Shown here: positions 47,884-56,100 of the stretch, piece by piece
How positions within the stretch are numbered: the first letter of the stretch is position 1
Layout: each line of letters begins with the position of its first letter
NCBI RefSeq assembly: GCF_900625095.1
Contig: NZ_LR130760.1
Coordinates: 470,301-534,300 of the forward strand
Source: Acinetobacter ihumii
GTDB taxonomy: Bacteria > Pseudomonadota > Gammaproteobacteria > Pseudomonadales > Moraxellaceae
DNA length: 64,000 nt
Reading direction: 5' to 3'
Notes under the pieces: model-generated
The model's input: the letters and a program-made list of their open reading frames with translations, nothing else
The model's database searches: none
What the model was told of the DNA's origin: nothing
Translations under genes and position numbers: made by a program

Positions 47884-49272
47884 ATGTCTGATTTACAAGA
47901 CTCTGCACCAAAATCAGGTGAAAAACTGGATCTGATTTATGGTCTGAATGATCGTCCTGCACCTTTTGTTGCCTTTCTTGCCGCATTACAACATCTTTTG
48001 GCGATTATTGTTCCGATTGTGACACCCGGACTGCTTATTTGTCTGGCACTGGGCGTTTCTCGTGAAGAAACCAACATGATTTTATCCATGTCATTGGTCA
48101 TTTCAGGCATCGCGACTTTTTTGCAATGTAAAAAAGTCGGACCTTTGGGCGCAGGTTTATTGATTGTTCAAGGTACCAGTTTTAATTTTATCGGCCCGAT
48201 TATCGGGATTGGTAGTGCAATGGTGGCAGCAGGTACACCTGTCAATCAGGTGATGGCAGCCATTTTTGGCGTGGTGATTGTAGGATCATTCATTGAAATG
48301 GGCGTGTCGCGTATTTTACCATGGGTCAAAAAGCTGATTACGCCTTTGGTGACAGGCATTGTGGTGCTGATGATTGGTTTAACCTTGATTAAAGAAGGTT
48401 TAATCAGTATGGGTGGTGGTTATCAGGCGATGCAGAATCAGACGTTTGCCAGTACAGATAATCTCATCATGTCCTGCACTGTACTTGCGATTATTATCCT
48501 GCTCAATCGTATTCAAGTGGTTTGGATTAAAAGCTCTGCGATTTTGATTGCGCTGATTGCAGGCTACGCTTTAGCCGGGATTATGGGGCATCTGGATTTT
48601 TCAGCGCTACACGATACACCTTGGGTACAGATTCCAACACCGATGCATTTTGGTTTAAGCTTTTCATGGAGCTTATTTATCCCAATGGCATTTATTTATC
48701 TGGTAACGTCATTAGAGGCAATTGGTGATATTACTGCCACCAGTAAACTTTCTAACCAACCCGTCAATGGTCCAACATGGATGGAACGCATTAAAGGTGG
48801 TGTACTGGTCAATGGTGCTAATTCATTACTTGCTGGTTTATTTAATACCTTTCCAAGTTCGGTGTTTGCACAAAATAATGGTGTCATTCAATTAACAGGT
48901 GTTGCCAGTCGTTATGTCGGGATCTGGATTGCGATTTTACTGATTATACTGGGTTTGTTCCCCATGGTTTCGGGTGTAATTCAAGCCGTACCGCAAGCGG
49001 TCTTAGGCGGTGCAGTCATGGTGATGTTTGGCGCGGTGGCTGCCTCTGGTATTAATATTTTATCCAGTATTCATCTGGATCGTCGTGCGCTGTTAATTAT
49101 TGCGATTTCACTGGCTTTGGGCTTAGGCGTTGCACAAGTGCCACAAATCCTTGAGCATTTACCAGAACTGTTTAAAAATATCTTTAGCTCAGGTGTAGCA
49201 ACAGGTGGTATTGCTGCTTTAATCTTAAATATTGTATTACCTGAACATCAAGATCCTGAAAATCAAGCTTAA
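47884..49272 (+). CDS. NCS2-family purine permease, XanP-like
   Basis: A 462-residue nucleobase:cation symporter. The family motif QNNGVIQLTGVASRYVG and the signature ITSLEAIGDITATS-like segment (LVTSLEAIGDITATSKLS) match E. coli XanP closely. It has about 14 membrane segments. XanP imports xanthine with protons. Beside the HpxO-like enzyme and LysR gene it supports a purine uptake and breakdown role. A GC-rich terminator follows. Confidence 0.9.
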   Translation: MSDLQDSAPKSGEKLDLIYGLNDRPAPFVAFLAALQHLLAIIVPIVTPGLLICLALGVSREETNMILSMSLVISGIATFLQCKKVGPLGAGLLIVQGTSFNFIGPIIGIGSAMVAAGTPVNQVMAAIFGVVIVGSFIEMGVSRILPWVKKLITPLVTGIVVLMIGLTLIKEGLISMGGGYQAMQNQTFASTDNLIMSCTVLAIIILLNRIQVVWIKSSAILIALIAGYALAGIMGHLDFSALHDTPWVQIPTPMHFGLSFSWSLFIPMAFIYLVTSLEAIGDITATSKLSNQPVNGPTWMERIKGGVLVNGANSLLAGLFNTFPSSVFAQNNGVIQLTGVASRYVGIWIAILLIILGLFPMVSGVIQAVPQAVLGGAVMVMFGAVAASGINILSSIHLDRRALLIIAISLALGLGVAQVPQILEHLPELFKNIFSSGVATGGIAALILNIVLPEHQDPENQA

Positions 49273-49294
49273 TTCAGGCAATTAAAATGAATTT

Positions 49295-49320
49295 GCCCAG
49301 TTTGACTGGGCTTTCTTATT
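49295..49320 (+). terminator. Terminator after the purine permease gene
   Basis: A 7-bp stem (GCCCAGT with ACTGGGC) with loop TTG is followed by TTTCTTATT. Confidence 0.78.
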
Positions 49321-49334
49321 GATGAGAGAGAAAC

Positions 49335-50354
49335 ATGGATCCACGTAGTGAAGTGGTGCTGCGCCAACAACAATTTTTATCAGGCAAAGTTTTACTGATT
49401 AATGCGCCTGCTGACGATTTGGCTCAGGCATTACCCCCAAATGTCTCTGTCTCTATCTGGACATGGAACTTTGCTGATCATCAATATTTCGAGCAGCAGC
49501 GGTTTGATACCCATTTTTCAGTGGAATTTCCGAAGGCTGAGTTTGATCAGGTCATTATTTTTGTTCCTAAATCTAAAGAATTACTCAGCTACATTTTGCA
49601 TGTTGTGACCAGCCATCTCCCACAAGGTCAATCTATTTTCTTGGTCGGCGAGAAAAAAGGCGGGGTGGAACGCGCCGCTAAACAATTACAAGTCTTAGGT
49701 AAAACTTTAAAATTGGATAGCGCACGGCACTGTCAACTTTGGCAATGTGTTTTGGCAAAAACCGAAAGCCTAAAACCACTACGACACTGGATAAAAAGCT
49801 ATAAGGTACAAGTCAATCAGATCGAACTTGAAATTTGTGCATTGCCCGGCGTATTTAGTCAAAATCATCTGGATGTGGGCACTGCCATTCTTTTACCTTA
49901 TCTAAATAATATAAAATCAGGTAAACTTGCCGACTTTGGTTGCGGTGCTGGGGTGATTAGTGCCTATCTGGCAAAATTAAATCAGAAAAATGAGATTTAT
50001 GCGCTAGATGTCGATGCCTTTGCCCTACGCTCTACTGAACTGACATTTCACCACAATGGACTTGATTTAGACCAGCTTCGTATTCAAGCCGTCACGGGGA
50101 TTCATGACGCGCCACCACAACTGGATGCGATTGTCAGCAATCCGCCTTTTCATCAAGGCATTCATACTGACTATGCTGCCAGTGAAGGTTTATGTCAACA
50201 AGCCAAACGACATTTAAGCGTTCATGGTGAATTGTGGATGGTGGCAAACCGTTTCTTAAATTATCCATTTTTGATTGAGCAACAATTTGGTCATTGCAAT
50301 ACCCTTGCTGACCAACAAGGATTCAAAGTGCTCTATGCCCATGCGTCCCAATGA
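49335..50354 (+). CDS. rsmC: 16S rRNA m2G1207 methyltransferase RsmC
   Basis: A 339-residue methyltransferase with the RsmC two-domain plan. The N-terminal degenerate half begins [15 protein letters not shown]. The C-terminal active half has the SAM loop [17 protein letters not shown], the acidic ribose contact ALDVD, and the catalytic NPPF tetrad in [12 protein letters not shown]. It methylates G1207 of 16S rRNA in the 30S subunit. Shine-Dalgarno GAGAGAG. The amino acid permease starts 13 bp after it. Confidence 0.92.
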   Translation: MDPRSEVVLRQQQFLSGKVLLINAPADDLAQALPPNVSVSIWTWNFADHQYFEQQRFDTHFSVEFPKAEFDQVIIFVPKSKELLSYILHVVTSHLPQGQSIFLVGEKKGGVERAAKQLQVLGKTLKLDSARHCQLWQCVLAKTESLKPLRHWIKSYKVQVNQIELEICALPGVFSQNHLDVGTAILLPYLNNIKSGKLADFGCGAGVISAYLAKLNQKNEIYALDVDAFALRSTELTFHHNGLDLDQLRIQAVTGIHDAPPQLDAIVSNPPFHQGIHTDYAASEGLCQQAKRHLSVHGELWMVANRFLNYPFLIEQQFGHCNTLADQQGFKVLYAHASQ

Positions 50355-50367
50355 CTAAGGAATTTTC

Positions 50368-51831
50368 ATGAGTGAAACCATTCAACCTGAAAAGCTTCAG
50401 CGTAAGCTCGGTGCTCGTCATTTAAATATGATCGCCATTGGCGGTTCAATCGGTACAGGTTTATTTCTGGCTTCAGGTTCAACCATTGCCAATGCAGGAC
50501 CAGGCGGCGCATTGCTTGCCTATGCCTTGATTGGCATCATGATTTACTTCCTGATGACCAGTTTAGGCGAATTGGCGACCCACAACCCCACTTCAGGCGC
50601 ATTTTTTACTTATGGTAGCCGTTATGTCGAAGACGGTTTTGGTTTTGCGCTGGGTTGGAACTATTGGTACAACTGGGCAATTACTGTAGCGTTTGAATTG
50701 GTCGCTGTTCAGTTGATTATGAAGTTCTGGTTTCCAGACTTACCCGGATTTTACTGGAGTGCCATTTTTCTGGTGGTGATCTTTGCCATTAATGCCATGA
50801 CAGTCAAAGGCTTTGGCGAAAGTGAATTCTGGTTTTCCATGGTGAAAGTGGTCGCGATTATTGCCTTTATCATCATTGGTTTTTCCATGATCATCAAAAT
50901 TATGATGACACCGGGAATGGCGACATTTGGTAACTGGACTTATAAAGATGCCCCATTTGTCGGTGGATTACAGGCCATGATTGGTGTGGCCATGATTGCC
51001 GGGTTCTCTTTTCAGGGTACTGAAATGGTGGGCGTGGCAGCAGGCGAATCTAAAGATCCCAAGAAAACCATTCCGCTCGCGATTAAACAGATTTTCTGGC
51101 GGATTTTGCTGTTTTATATCGTGTGTATTTTCATTATTGGCACTTTAATTTCCTATGATGACCCACGTCTTTTACAAGCTGCATCGAGTGGTGACATTGC
51201 TTTATCGCCTTTCACCTTACTTTATGAAAAAGTCGGTTTCGCCTTTGCTGCAAGCTTGATGAATGCTGTAATTTTAACTGCGATTTTATCGGCTGGGAAT
51301 TCAGGTATGTATTCCTCCACTCGTATGTTGTTTGACATGGCACGTGAAGGGCGTGCGCCTAAGTGGTTTTCCAAACTGGATACCCGTGGTGTACCCATGA
51401 ATGCCTTATATGCCACCACAGCCGTTGCTGCACTGTGCTTTCTGACCACCTTTATTGGCGAACAAGCTGTGTTTAACTGGCTGTTAAACATGTCAGGCAT
51501 GTGTGGTTTTATTGTGTGGTTGGGTATTGCCATTTCACACTATCGTTTCCGCAAAGGTTATATAGCACAAGGTCATCAACTCGAAGATCTGGCTTATCGA
51601 GCCAAATTTTTTCCATTTGCACCCTGGTTTGCCTTTATTTTGTGTTCGATCATTATTTTGGGACAAAACTATCAAGCGGTTTTAGGCGGAAAAGTCGACT
51701 GGTTGGGCTTACTCTCGACCTATATCAGTATTCCACTATTCTTGGTGATCTGGCTCGGCTATAAATGGAAACACAAGACCAAACTGGTCTCGTATCAAGA
51801 GATGAATATCAAACCCGATCAGGATGTGTGA
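50368..51831 (+). CDS. Amino acid permease, AAT family (LysP/AroP-like)
   Basis: A 487-residue APC permease with 12 membrane segments. The N-terminal family signature LGARHLNMIAIGGSIGTGLF and the conserved second helix (FLMTSLGELATHNPTSGAFF) match AAT members such as LysP and AroP. The sixth helix carries MIAGFSFQGTEMVGVAAGES. The substrate (basic or aromatic amino acid) cannot be decided. Shine-Dalgarno AAGGAA; 13 bp after rsmC, so probably cotranscribed. Confidence 0.9.
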   Translation: MSETIQPEKLQRKLGARHLNMIAIGGSIGTGLFLASGSTIANAGPGGALLAYALIGIMIYFLMTSLGELATHNPTSGAFFTYGSRYVEDGFGFALGWNYWYNWAITVAFELVAVQLIMKFWFPDLPGFYWSAIFLVVIFAINAMTVKGFGESEFWFSMVKVVAIIAFIIIGFSMIIKIMMTPGMATFGNWTYKDAPFVGGLQAMIGVAMIAGFSFQGTEMVGVAAGESKDPKKTIPLAIKQIFWRILLFYIVCIFIIGTLISYDDPRLLQAASSGDIALSPFTLLYEKVGFAFAASLMNAVILTAILSAGNSGMYSSTRMLFDMAREGRAPKWFSKLDTRGVPMNALYATTAVAALCFLTTFIGEQAVFNWLLNMSGMCGFIVWLGIAISHYRFRKGYIAQGHQLEDLAYRAKFFPFAPWFAFILCSIIILGQNYQAVLGGKVDWLGLLSTYISIPLFLVIWLGYKWKHKTKLVSYQEMNIKPDQDV

Positions 51832-51865
51832 TTTTTTTCGTCTGGATACACCATAATTCTCTCTG

Positions 51866-52091
51866 TTGACTTTTAAAAAGAAAGGATTAAGATGACGAAC
51901 AAGATTCAAGCATTGGCGCAGTGTACATTTTAAACTGCCATTTTATATAGGATGATAGAGGAGCCACAATATGCCAGCTTTACAGGATAAACATTACTAA
52001 TCATTGGCACGTTGTCAGCTCACGGACAAGTGTCAAAGATCACTTGTCCGAATGCATTCAGACCTAGCATTCGCTAGGTCTTTTTCTTTCT
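51866..52091 (+). ncRNA. Candidate small independent transcript with promoter, hairpin and terminator
   Basis: A possible promoter (TTGACT 51866-51871, 16-bp gap, TAAGAT 51888-51893) is followed by about 190 nt that end in a strong terminator. Two features stand out inside: a 10-bp perfect stem CGGACAAGTG/CACTTGTCCG (52023-52050) and the terminator stem GACCTAGC/GCTAGGTC (52061-52080) with TTTTTCTTTCT. Two tiny ORFs with Shine-Dalgarno sites are present: ATG at 51892 (13 codons) overlaps the proposed -10, and ATG at 51971 (MPALQDKHY) follows GAGGAG. It may be an sRNA, a leader or a micro-peptide gene. Confidence 0.5.
52061..52091 (+). terminator. Rho-independent terminator of the small transcript
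   Basis: An 8-bp GC-rich stem GACCTAGC/GCTAGGTC with loop ATTC is followed by TTTTTCTTTCT. Confidence 0.9.
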
Positions 52092-52334
52092 GTTCAGACA
52101 AATTTAATTCATAAAACGGACAGCTTAAATGGGCTTACAAAAAATTTAAAATGCAGATGTAGCCTATAGAGTGCCTGTAAAGATCTTTATTACAGAGATT
52201 GATCAAGATCGTATTTAACAACTCAGCAAAAAGACATTGACCAAGTCGTAACTCATTAGACTGATCTGGTTGATGTTATTTATATGCTTTAACAAGTCCT
52301 TTGCTTTAAGGGACAATTTAACTCCGAGGTAAAC
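52092..52334. other. Spacer before the small basic ORF
   Basis: No gene is called. A 21-codon stretch without its own start (52159-52221, reading DVAYRVPVKIFITEIDQDRI and a stop) looks coding-like and may be a remnant. GTCCTT near 52294 can pair with AAGGGAC. The Shine-Dalgarno CCGAGG for the next ORF lies at its right end. Confidence 0.3.
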
Positions 52335-52496
52335 ATGAAACTTGCCAAGTTATCGAAAGTCAAAGTCCGAAATCAGGTGGCTTTATCACCGTTGCTACAT
52401 AAAGGAGGACTACATGAAACTGAGAAGCCCAAGGCACAGCATCGACGTGAACGCAAGCAAACCCGACACTGGCTAAAATCTACAGCTTGGGACTAA
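52335..52496 (+). CDS. Small strongly basic protein, 53 residues
   Basis: A 53-codon ORF behind Shine-Dalgarno CCGAGG (8 nt spacing). The product starts MKLAKLSKVKVRNQVALSPL, continues LHKGGLHETEKPKAQHRRER, and ends KQTRHWLKSTAWD. It is rich in Lys, Arg and His and has no membrane segment, so it may bind RNA, DNA or the ribosome. The KVRNxVALSPLLxKGGxH core looks conserved-like, but I cannot name a family with certainty. A second frame inside carries a perfect AAAGGAGG before ATG 52414 (20 codons). Confidence 0.6.
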   Translation: MKLAKLSKVKVRNQVALSPLLHKGGLHETEKPKAQHRRERKQTRHWLKSTAWD

Positions 52497-52584
52497 CCAT
52501 TGAATCTTCAACACTGATAAGGAATACAACATGAAAAACTTTATAGATTTCCATCCACCTTTCGATTTAAGCCATCGAGATAAA

Positions 52585-52615
52585 ACAAACCCCAGTTATA
52601 GCAACTGGGGTTTGT
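52585..52615. terminator. Bidirectional terminator at the end of the Pil-Chp operon
   Basis: A 13-bp perfect stem ACAAACCCCAGTT/AACTGGGGTTTGT with loop ATAGC. On the minus strand TTTGTTTTATC follows; it lies 18 bp beyond the chpC-like stop codon. Confidence 0.9.
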
Positions 52616-52633
52616 CATTTAGGGCAGATCAAA

Positions 52634-53086
52634 TTATAAAATGCCCAGACTTTTTTGAATATTTTCCAGATGCGGTACATAAAAAGATTGCTCTGCAATT
52701 TTTACCCGCTTAAATACCATTGGATCAGACTCAACACCTTCTTCATCCACCACTTCAGAAATACGCAAGCGAATGGACTGTGGCATGCTGTTACACATTA
52801 AAGCAAATCGCTGCGCGACATCATCGCCCTCAATCACCAGCGCGACTCCGTCCTTGACGACAGGATGATTGACTGCATAAACTGGAAGCTTAAGATCGTG
52901 CCATTCAATAGAACGAACATCCGTTGGCGTATCCAAAGCAGATAAGACAATGTTTTGCGGTAACAACATTGGAACCTGATCATGACACTCAATCATATAA
53001 GCATCGATAAACCCCGTTGAAACGGTAATTAAATGCTGAAGTTCCTGCTGGTCAATTTGAGCAGCTACAGCTTGATGATGACTCAT
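52634..53086 (-). CDS. CheW-like protein of the Pil-Chp system, ChpC-like
   Basis: A 150-residue protein at the end of the chemosensory operon. The CheW-like fold is recognisable in ECHDQVPMLLPQNIVLSAL, LPVYAVNHP and RFALMCNSMPQSIRLRI, though degenerate. Its position after chpA matches the ChpC accessory CheW of P. aeruginosa, which connects extra input signals. Shine-Dalgarno GGAGGGAG is strong; it starts 14 bp after chpA. Sure as an operon member, moderate for the fold. Confidence 0.75.
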   Translation of the reverse strand: MSHHQAVAAQIDQQELQHLITVSTGFIDAYMIECHDQVPMLLPQNIVLSALDTPTDVRSIEWHDLKLPVYAVNHPVVKDGVALVIEGDDVAQRFALMCNSMPQSIRLRISEVVDEEGVESDPMVFKRVKIAEQSFYVPHLENIQKSLGIL

Positions 53087-53100
53087 CTCTCCCTCCTCGC

Positions 53101-56100
53101 TTAATTTGTTTCAAGCAATGCTTCGATATTGGCTAACAATTCAGCTTCCTGAAATGGTTTACCCATGTAATGACTGACACCCAGAGATAAAGCGCGTTCA
53201 CGATGCTTTTCACCTGTACGCGAGGTAATCATGATAATTGGCATATCCTGATGCAATTCATGATGTCGTACCAAGTTGGTGACTTCAAAACCATCCATAC
53301 GCGGCATTTCAATATCCAGCAACATCAAGTCTGGTTTGACATTTTCAAGCTGCTCGATAGCATCTACCCCATCTTTGGCCGTGACCACATCAAAGCCCTG
53401 ACGCTCCAGCAAACGAGACGTAACTTTACGGACCGTGACTGAGTCATCCACAATCATCACCAAACGGCGTTCATCCGTTTGACGAGTTTTGTCTTTCGCA
53501 TCCTGCATGTGTTTATTACGCTGGGTGGCCTGACTCTGACGGGCAATATTTTGTCCATCCAAAATCAGGCAGACATGACCATCACCTAAAATGGTTGCAC
53601 CTGCAACAGCACCAATACTTGCAAACTGCTGCCCGATTGGTTTCACCACAATTTGTGCACGTGAACCCACCAGTTGGTCGACCAATAAGGCAACAGTTTG
53701 ACCATGTGCCCCTTTAATTAAAAGCACGGGTAAAGAATGTGCCACGCCTGATAATTTTGGAACAGGTTGATTGTTCACAAATTCGGCCAGATAGCGTAAA
53801 CGATATGCCGTATTGTCGATTTTAAAATAGTCATCCTGACTGTTAAAGTATTGCTCTAACATGCTTGGTGCAATGCGAACAATCCGGTCAATTTGTGCCA
53901 GTGGTAAAGCAAATTGCTGATCGCCAACTTTGACCATTAACGCATCGCTCACCGCGACCGTAGTCGGAACACGAATGGTAAACGTGGTGCCTGAACCAAA
54001 TTTTGAATCCACACTGACATGACCACCAAGTGCTTTAATGCTACTTTGCACCACATCCAATCCAACACCACGTCCTGAAATTTGAGTCACAGTTGTTGCT
54101 GTACTGAATCCCGGATGGAAAATGTATTGCAATATTTCTTGTGCTTCCAGTTTTTGGTCAGCCGTCATCAACCCACTTTGTAAGGCTTTGGTCTTAATTT
54201 TTTCGACATCAATTCCTTTACCATCATCACTAAAACTGACCAGAACATCGGTACCTTGACGACTAATGTTAAGTTCGATTTTACCCGTTTCAGATTTACC
54301 CAGTTTCAGACGTTCTTCACGTTCTTCCAAACCATGATCGACTGCGTTTCGAAGCATATGTTCAAGCGGTGTGACCAAACGCTCCAGAATGGTTCGATCC
54401 AGTTCACCTTCCGTGTTATGTACCACCAATTCAGCTGGGCGGTTCAAACTACTCGCAGTCTGACGGACGATACGCTGTAAACGAGGTAATAGTCTTGAAA
54501 AAGGAACCAGTCGGGTACGCATCAGACTTTCCTGAATTTCAGCCTGAATGCGTGATTGTTGTAATAACAAGCCTTCTGTATCGCGAATTTTATCGGACAG
54601 TGTGGTTTTAAAATCGACCAAATCTGAGGCAGACTCTGCCAGTGATTTGGACAACTGGTTTAAAGATGAATACTGATCCATCTCTAGAGGGTCAAAATCA
54701 CTATAACGCAGATTTTCGGTGCCATGTTTGGCAATAATTTGGCTCTCTAGTTCGCCTTCCATTCGACGCAACTGATCAGCCAAACGCTTAATCGCCAATT
54801 CCATTTCACTAAGCGTATTGCCTAACTGTCCTAAATCCATTTCAATTCGTGAACGGTTAATCGCGTTTTCACCAGACAGGTTGATCATTTTTTCAATCAG
54901 ATCTGCTGACACACGAATCATTTCATTCGTATCATCAACCTGAACCGTATTGTCCCACTCGCCCAACATGGATGGTGGTTCAGTGCCATCGCCCTGTACA
55001 AATTCCATGACCTGCTCTTGTGAGAACAGATCTGTACGGGTAAGTTTAGCCGGAATTTGCGCACTGGTATCAATGAATTCAATATGTTCAAGACTGTGCT
55101 TTAAACCATCGTAATTATTATAAGAACGCTCAAAAATCGCATCTTTTAGCCATGCAAAAGCAGTGAATAATAAATGGTCGTAAACATTGGAGTTGAAATT
55201 TTTGACCGCAAATTGCTCAAAGGCATTTTCAAGATGCATGGCAATAATTGCGACTGGCTCTAAATCAGCCATTCGTGCACCGCCTTTCAAGCTATGCACA
55301 CTCCGTTGTAACTGCAAAAGTAAACTACGGCTAGTACGATCATCAAACCAGCGTTTTAATAAAGCATCGGCATTTTCAAGAAGCTCCTCAGCTTCCTCAC
55401 GGAATGTGCTTTCCACCAATGACTGAACATCATCCATTGCATGATCAGTATTTTGTTCAGTGTGCGCTGACTGGACTTGCTCAATCGGCAAATCATGCCC
55501 CTGACTTACACTGCTGAATTGAACATGATCCTTTACCATGATCTCTTCAGGACTTGATTTACTCTCTTGTTGTGTATCGAGAGCATCAAGAGAATGGTTT
55601 TCAACCGTATGTTCACTTAACTCAGTATGACCAAACTCAAGCTCATCTGCATTTATATCATCCAGTTCAAGTTCAACAGGGTGTTGAGGTTCTGATGGAG
55701 CGATATCAGACTGCGTCATTTCCGAAACTTGTGCTACAGCATCGCGTCCTTCAAGCACAGTTTCAATATTTTGTAGGAGCTGTAAGACCTGATTCGCAGG
55801 ATAATCCAGCATACGATCCCGTAAGGTCTGAATACGATCGGCGATATCATCCTGAACCAAACGAATGCTTTGAATCAAATGCACCGATGGTTGCATCTGT
55901 TGATTAATCAGACGCTGATAAATTGTTTCTAACTCATGTGCAATCAGCCCCACATGGGTAGCCTGCACCATATTTGCACCGCCTTTTAAGGTATGCAAAT
56001 AACGCATGAGGTTATTTAATGCGGTGGTATCAGTTTGTTGCTGTGACCAAGTATTCAGATCAGCATCCATACCTGCCAACAGTTCATCGGCTTCTTCCAG

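Noticed and set aside
52159..52221. Coding-like run DVAYRVPVKIFITEIDQDRI
   Set aside because: No start codon with a ribosome site and a stop just upstream; too short to call.
52531..52713. A 60-codon plus-strand ORF (MKNFIDFHPPFDLSHR)
   Set aside because: It reads through the 13-bp terminator stem at 52585-52615 and into the 3' end of the chpC-like gene on the other strand.
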